From Flavobacterium sp. JAS (GTDB lineage Bacteria > Bacteroidota > Bacteroidia > Flavobacteriales > Flavobacteriaceae), in contig NZ_JAJMOX010000007.1 in assembly GCF_020991455.1 (NCBI RefSeq), positions 62,001 to 126,000 on the forward strand: a stretch of 64,000 nt of DNA, given 5' to 3'. The notes under the pieces are model-generated. The model did no database searches, had not been told where the DNA came from, and saw nothing but the letters and a program-made list of their open reading frames with translations. This document shows positions 28,654-37,589 of this stretch, piece by piece (the first letter of the stretch is position 1; the number at the start of each line of letters is the position of its first letter). Position numbers and translations under genes: made by a program.

Positions 28654-28755
28654 GTCATTTCGACCGAAGGGAGAAATCACACTAGAAATTCCACAATCAA
28701 AATCGCCAATCTTTGTCGAGCTACTAGTGTGATTTCTCCCTTTGGTCGAAATGAC
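28654..28755. repeat. Long inverted repeat (32-bp arms) of a dispersed family
   Basis: Left arm 28654-28685 begins GTCATTTCGACCGAAGGG; the right arm 28724-28755 is its reverse complement with one mismatch in 32 (a G-T wobble in RNA). The 38-nt loop contains caatctttgtcgag, the core word of related copies near 2,405, 9,930 and 28,785. It could fold into a very stable hairpin or represent a small non-autonomous mobile element. Confidence 0.75.
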
Positions 28756-28860
28756 AAGATTGGGTAACTTTGCGTGTAATTCCAATCTTTGTCGAGTTTC
28801 TTACGGAGATTTCTCGTTCCTCGAAATGACAAAAATCTAATTAATTCTAAAACTGTGTCT

Positions 28861-28896
28861 AAAAAACATAAACCAGTCTTATAAAAAGACTGGTTT
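28861..28896 (-). terminator. Terminator of the minus-strand susC-susD unit
   Basis: Read on the minus strand, AAACCAGTCTT/complement arms (28870-28880, 28886-28896; 5-nt loop) are followed by TATGTTTTTT. It lies about 100 bp after the susD stop. Confidence 0.75.
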
Positions 28897-28993
28897 ATTA
28901 TATCTAATAATTTATCTGATTTTTTCTTTACAACTGCAAGCTCCACAACTAAGCTTGCAGCGTAAAAAAAAACAAACAAACTGAAACTACAAA

Positions 28994-30529
28994 CTACCAG
29001 CCTTTATTTTGAGTAAGGGCTCCTTTGCTTACTGCTATTTCATCTGGTGGTATTGGCCACACATGGTGAACTGCAGGGTTAAAATTACGGGCAGGATAAA
29101 TCACGGTTCCGTTATAATGGTGTAAAGGTTTTGCATAAGTTGCCTGAGCATCGCCCCAACGCACTAAATCAAAATGACGATCTGTCCATTCTCCAGCCAA
29201 TTCGCAACGTCTTTCTCTTTTTAAATCTGTTAATGTTGCTCCCGAAATACTTGGTAAACCAGCACGGTTACGAATCATATTTATTTCGGTATCGGCACTT
29301 AAACCTTTCATTAATTTGGCTTCTGCCAACATCAAAATCACATCGGCATAACGTAAAAGAGGTACGTTCAGAGCTGTTGAAGGTTTATCACCGTTTGCAT
29401 TTACATAACGAATATCAATTCCGCCCGAAGTTGTTTTTGGGTAACCAAATGGCTCCATATATTTATTGAACTGATATCCTGTTCTGTTACTTGAACTTAC
29501 GGTATATTTCCCTTCATTAAAAGTTACTAATTCTCCAAAATACATGAACTTATCTCCTTTTTGCAAAATTGTAGCGCTTCGTCTTTTATCAGCCGGATCA
29601 TAAGTATCAAACAATTCTTTGGTAGGATAAAAATTTCCCCAACCGTTGTAAACTCCCCAACCTTTATCCTCAAGACAAACTCCAGGAAAAATAGAACCCA
29701 AACCTGTGTTTTCTGAACTTGAAGTTACAGACCAGATATATTCTGAAGACCAATTGTTTTTAATTTTAAACACATCAGCAAAATCATCAAGCAATTTGTG
29801 TTTTCCGCTATTCACGATCATGTTTGCGTATTTAATTGCATTGTCCCAATCTTTTGCATACAAATACGTACGAACTAAATATCCCCAGGCTGCAGTTTTA
29901 TGAGCACGTCCGTAATTATCAGGCGTAAGCTCATTAAAATAAGGCAATAAATCGGCAGCTTTAACTAAATCTGCGGCGATATAAGCGTAGTTTTCGGCAA
30001 CATTTTTAGCTCTTGGTACATACACATTTGTTGGATCTTCTCTGTCCTGAATTGGGATTCCGGCACGATCGTCTCCATAATGATACGCTAATTCTAAATG
30101 CATTACGGCATGGTTAAAATAAGCTTCTCCCAGCATCATATTTTTCGTTTTTTCGTCAAGCGAAATCTTCGGAATATTACGGATCACATCATTACAACGT
30201 TTCATTACTTCGTAGTGTAATCTCCAGATATCTTTAGTATCAGACTCAGACCCGTCAACAATAAAATTCTTGATACGTTCGGCATTTTGTCTTGGTTTGG
30301 TTCCTATATCATCACTTGCATTATTCAGCCAGAAAAAACCACGACCGTACATATTATCATCAGAATATAAGGCATAAATAGAATTTACTCCCGCTTTTGC
30401 ATCAGCAGGCGTTTTCCAGAAATTTCCGCTTGAGGGCGCTCCTTGCGGAATCACATCAAGTTCACTTTCGCAAGCCGAAGTGCCTAATAAAAGCACAAAA
30501 CTCAATAATAAAAGACTTAAATTTTTCAT
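28994..30529 (-). CDS. SusD/RagB-family outer-membrane lipoprotein
   Basis: A 511-aa surface lipoprotein with leader ending in the lipobox TSAC (Cys20). SusD marks include SGNFWKTPADAKAGVNSIYAL near 37-57, GEAYFNHAVMHLELAYHYGD near 130-150, and the C-terminal LKRERRCELAGEWTDRHFDLVRWG block near 433-456. It pairs with the STN-type SusC transcribed just before it (20 bp gap). Length is normal for the family, in contrast to the enlarged SusD at 6402. Substrate unknown; the phosphatase downstream hints at a phosphorylated compound. Confidence 0.93.
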   Translation of the reverse strand: MKNLSLLLLSFVLLLGTSACESELDVIPQGAPSSGNFWKTPADAKAGVNSIYALYSDDNMYGRGFFWLNNASDDIGTKPRQNAERIKNFIVDGSESDTKDIWRLHYEVMKRCNDVIRNIPKISLDEKTKNMMLGEAYFNHAVMHLELAYHYGDDRAGIPIQDREDPTNVYVPRAKNVAENYAYIAADLVKAADLLPYFNELTPDNYGRAHKTAAWGYLVRTYLYAKDWDNAIKYANMIVNSGKHKLLDDFADVFKIKNNWSSEYIWSVTSSSENTGLGSIFPGVCLEDKGWGVYNGWGNFYPTKELFDTYDPADKRRSATILQKGDKFMYFGELVTFNEGKYTVSSSNRTGYQFNKYMEPFGYPKTTSGGIDIRYVNANGDKPSTALNVPLLRYADVILMLAEAKLMKGLSADTEINMIRNRAGLPSISGATLTDLKRERRCELAGEWTDRHFDLVRWGDAQATYAKPLHHYNGTVIYPARNFNPAVHHVWPIPPDEIAVSKGALTQNKGW

Positions 30530-30549
30530 TTTATTTGTTTTATATTTTT

Positions 30550-33500
30550 TTAAAAAGTAGCATTTACACCCGTCATATAAATACGAGAAAGTGGATATTT
30601 ACCTAAGTCAAGACCAAAGTTGTTAAGACCAACTTCAGGATCCATTCCTGAGTAATTCGTGATTGTAAATAAATTTTGTCCTGAAATAAAGAATCTAAGT
30701 TTCGCTTTTCCGTTCAGCCAATTGTCTTTAACCGTATAACCAATCGAAACATTTTTTAATCTTATGAATGAAGCGTCTTCGATATAAAAATCAGAGATTC
30801 TCCCGAAGTTATTGTTATTATCTGTTGATGAAAGCACTGGAATATTAGTATCTGTATTTGTTGGCGACCAAGCATTTTTAGAATCAGCCAATAAATTATA
30901 TCCAGGGAAAGAAGCATTCAAACCTGTATATTTTACGGCATTAAACATCTTATTTCCTGCTACTGCATTGAAGAAAATATTCATATCAAAACCTTTATAT
31001 CTAAAGTTGGCATTTAAGCTGTAAGTTGTTTTTGGAAACGGATTTCCTAGTATTACTCTATCACTGTTATTGATAACGCCATCTCCGTTTACATCTTTAA
31101 ATTTAATATCTCCGGCAACTGCATTTGGCTGATACACTGCACCAGAACTGTTTTTATAGTCTTTTGCTTCGGCATTACTCTGAAATAATCCGTCTGTAGC
31201 ATATCCATAATAAGCACCAACCGGGCTTCCTACCTGATAAATATTGGCTAAAGGCAAACTACGAACTCGGCTAATGTTTAAAGGTTCAAGAGAAGTCAAA
31301 CCATCTTTAATAGAAACAATTTTATTGCTTAAAAATGCAGCATTTGCCGTTACATCAAACTTAAATTCTCCACGCGTTTTTTGATACGTCAAACTAGCTT
31401 CAATACCTTTATTTTCAACATCTCCCGAGTTTACAATTCGGCCTTGTGGAGTTCCTGAAACTCCCGGAAGCTGATCACGCACCAACATGTCTTTGTTCTT
31501 TTTAATATAGGCGTCTACAGATCCTGTCAAAGTGTTGTTCAGCATTGTAAAATCCAAACCAATATTTGTCTGCTCTGAACTTTCCCATTTTAAGTTAGGG
31601 TTTGACAATTCACCTTCAGCATAACCATAATTAATTGTTGGAGTTGAACCAATCAAAGCCTGAGTCTGATTCAATGGCACACTAAATTGGTATGGTCCAA
31701 GATTTCCTAAATTTCCTATTTGTCCCCAGCTCGCGCGTAGTTTTAAATTGCTTACAATTGGACTGATGTTTTTCATAAATTCTTCTTCAGAAATTAACCA
31801 TCCAGCAGAAACAGAAGGATAAACTTTCCAACGATTCGGTGATAAAAGTTTTGAAGTTCCGTCACGACGAACAATCCCTGAGAATAAATATTTTTGATTA
31901 AAATCGTAATTTAACCTTCCAACATAAGATGAAATAATTTCGTCAGATAATCCTGCTGCCGTTTGCTGAATTAATTTCGCATTTAGCAAATAACGTTGTG
32001 ATGGATCTTCGTTATCAAAACCTGTTCCTTCAATGGTATAAAACTCTCTCTTTGTTTCCTGATAGGTATATCCGGCTAAAGCTTTGAAATTGTGTTTCCC
32101 TAAAGATGTTTCGTAAGAAATTGTTTGTTCTCCTAATAAATCAGTAGTTGTAAGTGACTTTTGTGTTAATCGGTTAAAGTCGAATATTTTTCCCGGTTCT
32201 TTAATTTTAACTGCAAAATCTTTTGCATTATCCTGGATTCTCGTGTAACCCCAGTTTGTTTTTACTTTCAAACCTTTGACTATCTCCCATTCTGCATAAG
32301 GATTGATCAAAATGGTCGACACAGGATTTCTGTTATCGAGTCTTTTCAAATAAGCAACAGGATTTATAACATCTCCGTAAGAACCAATATATTTCTCCGG
32401 AACTCCACCAAATTGTCCTGAACCATCTTCTCTATATATGGTTGCATTTGGCGGATAAAAAATGGCTGCTAAAATTGCTCCTGTATAACCACTTGATGTA
32501 TTGGCACTCTGACCGTTAGTTAACGAATAAGACAAATTTTCTCCAATGGTGAAATTTGGCGCTAATTTAAAAGAGGAGTTTGCTCTTGCTGTATAACGCT
32601 CACCAAAAGTATTTAATAAAATCCCTTCGTTTTTTCTATAACTTCCTGAAACAAAGAAATTAGATTTTTCGGTTTTACCGTTTATAGAAAGTGACAAATC
32701 CTGAATTTCTCCTGTATGAAAAATTTCATCCATCCAGTTTGTTTTTGTAGTTCTTGCCGTTGGTTCAAATGCCGGATCAAAAGCCGGAATTCTTGGCATA
32801 CCTGCATTATCTCTTGCCAAGTTCATAGCATCAGCATATTCAGCAGCATTAAGAACATCCAGTTTTTTGGCTACATTCTGAAAACCTCCCTGATAATTTA
32901 CATTTATATTAATCTTCTCAGAAACTCCTTTTTTGGACGTAATTAAAATTACACCACCAGAAGCTCTTGCTCCATAAATTGCTGCCGAAGCCGCATCTTT
33001 CAAAACACTTATCGAAGCAATGTCATTTGGATTTAAAGTATTCAAAGAACCACTGTAAATGATTCCGTCCAAAACAATTAAAGGCGTTTCGGCATTCAAA
33101 GAACCAATTCCACGAATATTAATTGTAGGTTCCGCCGTTGGATCACCACCATTACTAAGCACGGTAACACCCGCAACTGTACCTTGCAGTAATTCAGCAG
33201 CACTGTTGTAAGTTCTACTTGAAGTTTCTTTCATAGAAACAGATCCAACAGATCCTAAAACTTCATTCTTTTTTACACTTCCATAACCCATAACTACAAC
33301 TTCTTGCAGTTGTTTCATATCAGCTACTAATTTTACTTTGATGTTTTTATCGGTTGGTGTTACTTTAACTTCCTGATCAACATAACCAACATACGAAAAA
33401 ACAAGAATGGCCTCAGATGAGTTGATTTCAATTTTAAAAGTTCCGTCAAAATCTGTCGTTGTCGCAACATCAGAACCTTTATCTTTAATCCCTACACCTG

Positions 33501-33939
33501 GCAATGGCATTCCGTCATTACCTCCGTAAACAGTTCCCGAAACGCTGATTTTATTCTGATCAGCATCCGACACTTTCTGGCTTTTTTTGATGACAATATT
33601 ATTATTTACAATTTCATATTTCAGGAAAAAATTGCTGCATATTTTATCTAATGCCTGTTCAAGGGTAACATTACTTAGTTTTAAACTAATTTTCTGATTG
33701 GTATTAACCTGATTGGTTTCGTACATAAAATGCACATCTACTTGCTTTTCGATTTTCTGAAAAACATTTTTGATACTTTCGTTCTCTACTTTTAAAGTAA
33801 CTCTTTTGCTGATATCTACGCTGGCCGCTTTTGCTGATAATCCGATAGAAAATAGAGCCACAAAAAGAAGCGCTTTGTTCAATACGGATTTTTTAATGCT
33901 CTGACAGTTCTGGATAAACCGCATTTGCTTTTTAGTCAT
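30550..33939 (-). CDS. SusC/RagA-family TonB-dependent transducer with STN domain
   Basis: A 1129-aa outer-membrane transporter with an extra signalling domain. After a long leader (about 1-38, ending AKAA) comes a secretin/TonB short N-terminal (STN) domain, about 40-122 (VTLKVENESIKNVFQKIEKQ ... NNIVIKK). Then a carboxypeptidase-regulatory-like domain (about 132-210), the plug starting with VVVMGYGSVKK, and the barrel. The STN domain contacts a FecR anti-sigma factor when substrate is bound. The fecR and ECF sigma genes directly upstream complete that circuit. It is followed at 20 bp by its SusD partner. Confidence 0.94.
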   Translation of the reverse strand: MTKKQMRFIQNCQSIKKSVLNKALLFVALFSIGLSAKAASVDISKRVTLKVENESIKNVFQKIEKQVDVHFMYETNQVNTNQKISLKLSNVTLEQALDKICSNFFLKYEIVNNNIVIKKSQKVSDADQNKISVSGTVYGGNDGMPLPGVGIKDKGSDVATTTDFDGTFKIEINSSEAILVFSYVGYVDQEVKVTPTDKNIKVKLVADMKQLQEVVVMGYGSVKKNEVLGSVGSVSMKETSSRTYNSAAELLQGTVAGVTVLSNGGDPTAEPTINIRGIGSLNAETPLIVLDGIIYSGSLNTLNPNDIASISVLKDAASAAIYGARASGGVILITSKKGVSEKININVNYQGGFQNVAKKLDVLNAAEYADAMNLARDNAGMPRIPAFDPAFEPTARTTKTNWMDEIFHTGEIQDLSLSINGKTEKSNFFVSGSYRKNEGILLNTFGERYTARANSSFKLAPNFTIGENLSYSLTNGQSANTSSGYTGAILAAIFYPPNATIYREDGSGQFGGVPEKYIGSYGDVINPVAYLKRLDNRNPVSTILINPYAEWEIVKGLKVKTNWGYTRIQDNAKDFAVKIKEPGKIFDFNRLTQKSLTTTDLLGEQTISYETSLGKHNFKALAGYTYQETKREFYTIEGTGFDNEDPSQRYLLNAKLIQQTAAGLSDEIISSYVGRLNYDFNQKYLFSGIVRRDGTSKLLSPNRWKVYPSVSAGWLISEEEFMKNISPIVSNLKLRASWGQIGNLGNLGPYQFSVPLNQTQALIGSTPTINYGYAEGELSNPNLKWESSEQTNIGLDFTMLNNTLTGSVDAYIKKNKDMLVRDQLPGVSGTPQGRIVNSGDVENKGIEASLTYQKTRGEFKFDVTANAAFLSNKIVSIKDGLTSLEPLNISRVRSLPLANIYQVGSPVGAYYGYATDGLFQSNAEAKDYKNSSGAVYQPNAVAGDIKFKDVNGDGVINNSDRVILGNPFPKTTYSLNANFRYKGFDMNIFFNAVAGNKMFNAVKYTGLNASFPGYNLLADSKNAWSPTNTDTNIPVLSSTDNNNNFGRISDFYIEDASFIRLKNVSIGYTVKDNWLNGKAKLRFFISGQNLFTITNYSGMDPEVGLNNFGLDLGKYPLSRIYMTGVNATF

Positions 33940-34032
33940 GTTTTTGAGTTTTAATTGTTCTTGATTATGATTGGTTTTCTACGTAGCTTTTTTTTAAATT
34001 TGATATTGTAATTCCTTGTATTTATTAACTTT

Positions 34033-34168
34033 AACACATAGAAACATAGCTTTTAAGGCGTGTAAAAAAGATATTTCATTCCAAATAAATCGTATCGATT
34101 ACGTGGCAAATCATGATTTTTAAAATGGTCTTTGGCTTTAATTTTAAAGCTATGTTTCTATGTGTTAA
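34033..34168. repeat. Inverted pair of a 23-nt repeat between fecR and susC
   Basis: TTAACACATAGAAACATAGC plus TTT starts at 34033, and the same 23 nt lie inverted ending at 34168, about 85 bp apart. A T-run follows the right copy. On RNA this forms a long hairpin in the leader between fecR and susC (minus strand). It may be an attenuator, an mRNA stabiliser or a dispersed repeat; a partial copy occurs near 28,571. Confidence 0.65.
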
Positions 34169-34183
34169 GTTTTTTTACTCTTA

Positions 34184-35101
34184 TTATCGTATAATGTAAT
34201 TTCCTGATTCCTGTTTATAATGGGCATTTATGATATTACACACCAAAGCAACAACCTGATCTACAGGAAGCTCTTTGAAATAAGCACTGATTTTTAGATT
34301 GTTCAGATTCTTGTTTTCAAGCTGAATGTTCACATTATAATTGCGATTAATTGTTGCAATTACTTCTGGCAGAGGAGCATCTTCAAAAACAATGATATTT
34401 TTTCGCCATAGCGAAATAGAATTCACCGGAATATCTGTAAAGGCCTGCATTTTATTACTTTGTGATTTAAAAACCACTTTTTGTCCCGGCGTTACATATA
34501 CATTTTCTTCTGTAATGGTCGATTTTACATTTACTCTTCCGGTTAAAACCGAAACTTCTTGCGTGGCATGATCCGGATAGGCTTGAACGTTAAAACTGGT
34601 TCCCAGAACTTTGGTATCCATTTTATGGGTATGAATAATAAAAGGGTGTTTTTTGTCTTTGGCAACATCAAAAAAAGCTTCTCCGGTTAAATAAACTTCT
34701 CGTGTATCTCCTTTAAATTTGGCAGGATATTTTAAGCGACTTCCTGCGTTAAGCCAGATTTGTGTTCCGTCGCTCAAAACAACTTTAGCATGTTCGCCAG
34801 ATTTTGTAGCATATTGCTTAATCACCTCCTCAGATGATAAATAAAAAAAACAGCCCATTCCCATTAAAAACAATAATGAAGCTGCAATAGACCAATTTTT
34901 ATGTTGAAGAAAAATAACCTTATTTGATTTCTTTATTTGACGGATTTCTTTTTTTAATTTAGAACGATCAGATTTGATAGTTTCAATACTATCTAATATT
35001 TCTTCCGGATGATTGTACCAGTTATTCCATAACTCTTCCCCTTTTGGAGCTGGTTTTCCTTCTAAAAAAAGTTTTATATCTCGATGTAATTTTTCAGGCA
35101 T
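34184..35101 (-). CDS. FecR-family anti-sigma factor
   Basis: A 305-aa inner-membrane regulator. The short cytoplasmic N-part (about 1-85) holds the sigma factor. One membrane helix is near 90-108 (WSIAASLLFLMGMGCFFYL). The periplasmic FecR domain (about 118-215) has the hallmark VVLSDGTQIWLNAGSRLKYP and REVYLTGEAFFDVAKDKKHPF, followed by a DUF4974-type C-domain (about 235-305) that resembles an STN fold. It receives the signal from the STN domain of the SusC encoded next and releases the ECF sigma factor. Confidence 0.94.
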   Translation of the reverse strand: MPEKLHRDIKLFLEGKPAPKGEELWNNWYNHPEEILDSIETIKSDRSKLKKEIRQIKKSNKVIFLQHKNWSIAASLLFLMGMGCFFYLSSEEVIKQYATKSGEHAKVVLSDGTQIWLNAGSRLKYPAKFKGDTREVYLTGEAFFDVAKDKKHPFIIHTHKMDTKVLGTSFNVQAYPDHATQEVSVLTGRVNVKSTITEENVYVTPGQKVVFKSQSNKMQAFTDIPVNSISLWRKNIIVFEDAPLPEVIATINRNYNVNIQLENKNLNNLKISAYFKELPVDQVVALVCNIINAHYKQESGNYIIR

Positions 35102-35127
35102 TATAATTTGTTTATCTCTTTAATAGT

Positions 35128-35169
35128 ATGTCTTAGAAATGTTAATTTCAGGTAGGTTGACAAGGTTAC
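35128..35169 (-). promoter_or_regulatory. Candidate ECF sigma promoter of fecR (copy B)
   Basis: On the minus strand GTAACCTTGTCAACCTAC is followed after exactly 18 nt by AGACAT, 27 bp before the fecR start codon. The same two blocks with the same 18-nt spacing occur upstream of the sigma gene (35901-35942). The layout fits a -35/-10 pair for an ECF sigma factor. Confidence 0.55.
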
Positions 35170-35218
35170 GCTTTTGTTAAGAAAACAAAACGTAAACCTA
35201 GATTTTGAAAATTTGTCG

Positions 35219-35776
35219 TCAGTTAAACTCGCCCAAATAGCTGCGCATAAATTTTAACGCATAAGCAATATGATACTTTACAGTTTCGTGCGAAACATTA
35301 AGTTCTTCGGCTATCTCTTTGTTGGTGTAATGCTTAATCCTGCTTAGAATAAAAACTTCTTTGGATTTTTTAGGAAGTAATAAAGTTGCTTTGTCTACTG
35401 CCTCTTGTAATTCTTCGTAATAAATAGAATCTTCGGTTGCATTGGTGCTGCTGTGGTCTTGAGTGCTTCTGTCAACGACTTCCTTTATATATTGGTCGGT
35501 AATAGTGTGTGATTTTATATAATCTAAAGTTACATAGCGAACGGAAGTATAGATGTAAGCCGAAAATTTCTTTTGGATAACCAGAGTCTTTCTACGCTCC
35601 CAGATTGTGGTGAAAACTTCCTGAACAATTTCTTCAGAAACCGGTATTGATTTCATTCTGGTATAAACAAAGCGAACCAATAAATCCCGATACCTAAAAT
35701 ACAATTCATCAAACGCTTTATCCTTGCCTTGTCTCAACAATTCAACAAGTTCTTCATCGGTAAACCTCTTATACAT
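35219..35776 (-). CDS. ECF RNA polymerase sigma factor (FecI-like, Bacteroidetes type)
   Basis: A 185-aa sigma-70 family factor with region 2 (about 8-75: FDELYFRYRDLLVRFVYTRM ... SEEIVQEVFTTIWERR) and region 4 (about 120-175: LPKKSKEVFILSRIKHYTNKEIAEELNVSHETVKYHI). It should direct RNA polymerase to the fecR-susC-susD unit when freed from the FecR protein. The gap to fecR is 117 bp and contains a candidate promoter, so sigma and fecR can be transcribed separately. Confidence 0.95.
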   Translation of the reverse strand: MYKRFTDEELVELLRQGKDKAFDELYFRYRDLLVRFVYTRMKSIPVSEEIVQEVFTTIWERRKTLVIQKKFSAYIYTSVRYVTLDYIKSHTITDQYIKEVVDRSTQDHSSTNATEDSIYYEELQEAVDKATLLLPKKSKEVFILSRIKHYTNKEIAEELNVSHETVKYHIAYALKFMRSYLGEFN

Positions 35777-35900
35777 AATACATCACTTTTGTATTATTTG
35801 GCCAATAAATGGTATTTGCTAAAACACCAATCCCGATTATTTTGTTGCGATGTGTTCTTAATTTAAAAAATGACATATTCTACAGTGTGTTGTTTATAAT

Positions 35901-35942
35901 ATGTCTCCAAAATTAGAAATGAGGGTAGGTCAACAAGGTTAC
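35901..35942 (-). promoter_or_regulatory. Candidate ECF sigma promoter of the sigma gene (copy A)
   Basis: On the minus strand GTAACCTTGTTGACCTAC, 18 nt, then AGACAT; about 125 bp before the sigma start codon. It matches copy B (35128-35169) in 16 of 18 positions of the first block, all six of the second, and in exact spacing, which suggests autoregulation. Confidence 0.55.
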
Positions 35943-36072
35943 CTTTACATTAATAAAAAGGTCAGTTTATAAAACATTGTATTAACATTTCATTTAGTAT
36001 TTGTTATGAGATAGATTTTTAAGATTAGTTCTAAATATTTTGTAGTGATAAAAATTTAAAAATCTCATCATA

Positions 36073-36099
36073 TTGATAATTTTCATTGTTTTATATTTG
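36073..36099 (+). promoter_or_regulatory. Bacteroidetes-type promoter of the acetyltransferase gene
   Basis: TTG at 36073-36075, 16 nt, then TATATTTG at 36092-36099, matching the -33 TTG / -7 TAnnTTTG pattern of Bacteroidota primary-sigma promoters. The start codon is 46 bp downstream. Confidence 0.5.
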
Positions 36100-36144
36100 A
36101 CAATCTCTTAAAAAAATAGAACTTTTAAAACCAATGGTAATACA

Positions 36145-36780
36145 ATGAAAAAAAATGTTTCTTTCGATATTGTAGAGAAATGGCTCAAAGGCTGGTCATT
36201 ATCAAGAGAATTACCTTTGCCTGTTAAATACAAATCAGGGCTTATGGTGAATGTAGGTTATGAAAACCAAAAGAGCCGTTATGTTTTTTCTGAACTTAAT
36301 GATGATTTCATACAATTATCAAAATCTATTGATGAACCAGGAGTTTTTCTAAAGGTTTGCTCTTCTCCTGATGAACTAAAGAGTATATTATCTACAAAAT
36401 GGATTATTCAGCCTCAAGGTTATATGATGTTTTGTTTTCATCAAATGGATATTCCAAACATTTATTTACATGATCGCTATAAATTAGAATTTGAAAAATA
36501 TAATTCAACTTTTGTTGTTCGAATTGTTACTAAAGATGGAGAATTAGCTTCAATAGGACGTGTAGTTCTTGTTGATGATCTGGCTGTTTACGACAGGATT
36601 TCAACCGAAACTAATCATAGAAGAAATGGTCTTGCAACTGTCCTGATGAAAGAACTTGAAAAAATTGCTTTAGCGAATGGTGTTCGCAATAATTTTTTGG
36701 TTGCCACAGAAGAAGGCAAACTATTCTACCAGACTTTAGGATGGGAACTTTATAGTCTCTATACGTCGGTGGTTAAATAA
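36145..36780 (+). CDS. GNAT-family N-acetyltransferase
   Basis: A 211-aa cytoplasmic protein. The C-terminal half (about 95-205) is a GNAT fold with the acetyl-CoA motif TNHRRNGLATVLMKELEKIA near 152-171 (R-x-x-G-x-A) and the closing FYQTLGWELYS. The N-terminal 90 residues show no family I recognise. Substrate unknown. It appears to be a single-gene unit, convergent with the next gene and unrelated to the neighbouring loci. Confidence 0.85.
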   Translation: MKKNVSFDIVEKWLKGWSLSRELPLPVKYKSGLMVNVGYENQKSRYVFSELNDDFIQLSKSIDEPGVFLKVCSSPDELKSILSTKWIIQPQGYMMFCFHQMDIPNIYLHDRYKLEFEKYNSTFVVRIVTKDGELASIGRVVLVDDLAVYDRISTETNHRRNGLATVLMKELEKIALANGVRNNFLVATEEGKLFYQTLGWELYSLYTSVVK

Positions 36781-36878
36781 AAACAAACACTAGCCACATA
36801 AATTATGTAAGTCTATCTAAGCGAGCACTTAAAAACTTGTACTTTTTTAATGGCTTATAGGATTAAATATGATCTTGA

Positions 36879-37589
36879 TTATTTTAAATCATCAAATTCC
36901 AAATACAATTGTTTCAAAACAGTAATAGCATAATTAATACCATTAACATCAACCTGAATATCGTTTCCAGCTACACCAATTGGACTGTTTTCTGATTTAT
37001 TTACATTGATTACTTTGTACTTGTCGTTTTTTACAAGTGCATCCGAAGCTGTTTTTACTTGTAAAATCTGATCAAAATCAGGTTTGTTTGTAATCTGATG
37101 CGCCATAAACTGCTCTTTTGTGTTACCAAAAAATATAAAATTGGTTGTACCAGATCTGGCTTCAGCCGCATTGAATTTTTTATAAAAAATCACTTGTTTG
37201 ATAGATACCACTATATCTGAAGCGATTTTTTTTCCACCTCTTTCAAAATGACCTCTGTAAAGATTTACTTTAAATGGTCTTGGATTCTGAATCATATCTG
37301 GCAAAATGAACGTCTCAGGTTCAATCATGTACGTATTATATTCAGAATTATTTTCCTGATCGGCTATAAATAGTTTCTTGGCGTTATTATCCAATTCCAA
37401 CTCCAGAATAATTTGATAATCATGCGGAGAATGAAACATTGGTAAGTGTGAAGCATAAATTTTTTCTTTTCCAAAAATCAACATTCCATGTGTCGATGGT
37501 ACGTCAGTATTAGCACTGTTATGTTGATGTTGGGCACTCGCTAATGTCATGAAAAAGAAAAAAACGAATGAAATTGAATAGAACTTCAT
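36879..37589 (-). CDS. Secreted protein of unknown function with His-rich N-terminus
   Basis: A 236-aa protein with a clear signal peptide (MKFYSISFVFFFFMTLASAQ). The mature start HQHNSANTDVPSTHGMLIFG and the stretch ASHLPMFHSPHDYQIIL contain many His residues, which may bind a metal. The rest is probably beta-rich (FILPDMIQNPRPFKVNLYRG, YAITVLKQLYLEFDDL). I recall similar SHLPMF-H-PHDYQ proteins in other bacteria but know of no assigned function. It stands alone on the minus strand. Confidence 0.72.
   Translation of the reverse strand: MKFYSISFVFFFFMTLASAQHQHNSANTDVPSTHGMLIFGKEKIYASHLPMFHSPHDYQIILELELDNNAKKLFIADQENNSEYNTYMIEPETFILPDMIQNPRPFKVNLYRGHFERGGKKIASDIVVSIKQVIFYKKFNAAEARSGTTNFIFFGNTKEQFMAHQITNKPDFDQILQVKTASDALVKNDKYKVINVNKSENSPIGVAGNDIQVDVNGINYAITVLKQLYLEFDDLK

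Larger units (their letters stand above)
28504..28993. other. 490-bp gap with long inverted repeat and dispersed repeats
   Basis: No gene; a 100-codon frame on the minus strand covers only repeats and the terminator and is rejected. Contents: a large inverted repeat (28654-28755), a further repeat copy reading caatctttgtcgag ... gagatttctcgttcctcgaaatgacaaaaa (about 28781-28835), and a terminator (28861-28896) for the susD gene. At 28571-28600 there is AAACACATAGAA, a piece of the motif repeated near 34,035 and 34,165. Confidence 0.6.
35777..36144. other. 368-bp divergent intergenic region (sigma gene / acetyltransferase)
   Basis: Divergent promoters only. It holds the candidate ECF promoter for the sigma gene at 35901-35942 (minus) and a Bacteroidetes-type housekeeping promoter for the acetyltransferase at 36073-36099 (plus). 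No reading frame of note. Confidence 0.6.

Noticed and set aside
28677..28979. 100-codon minus-strand frame
   Set aside because: It runs through the long inverted repeat and the susD terminator, and its product is a translation of repeat sequence.
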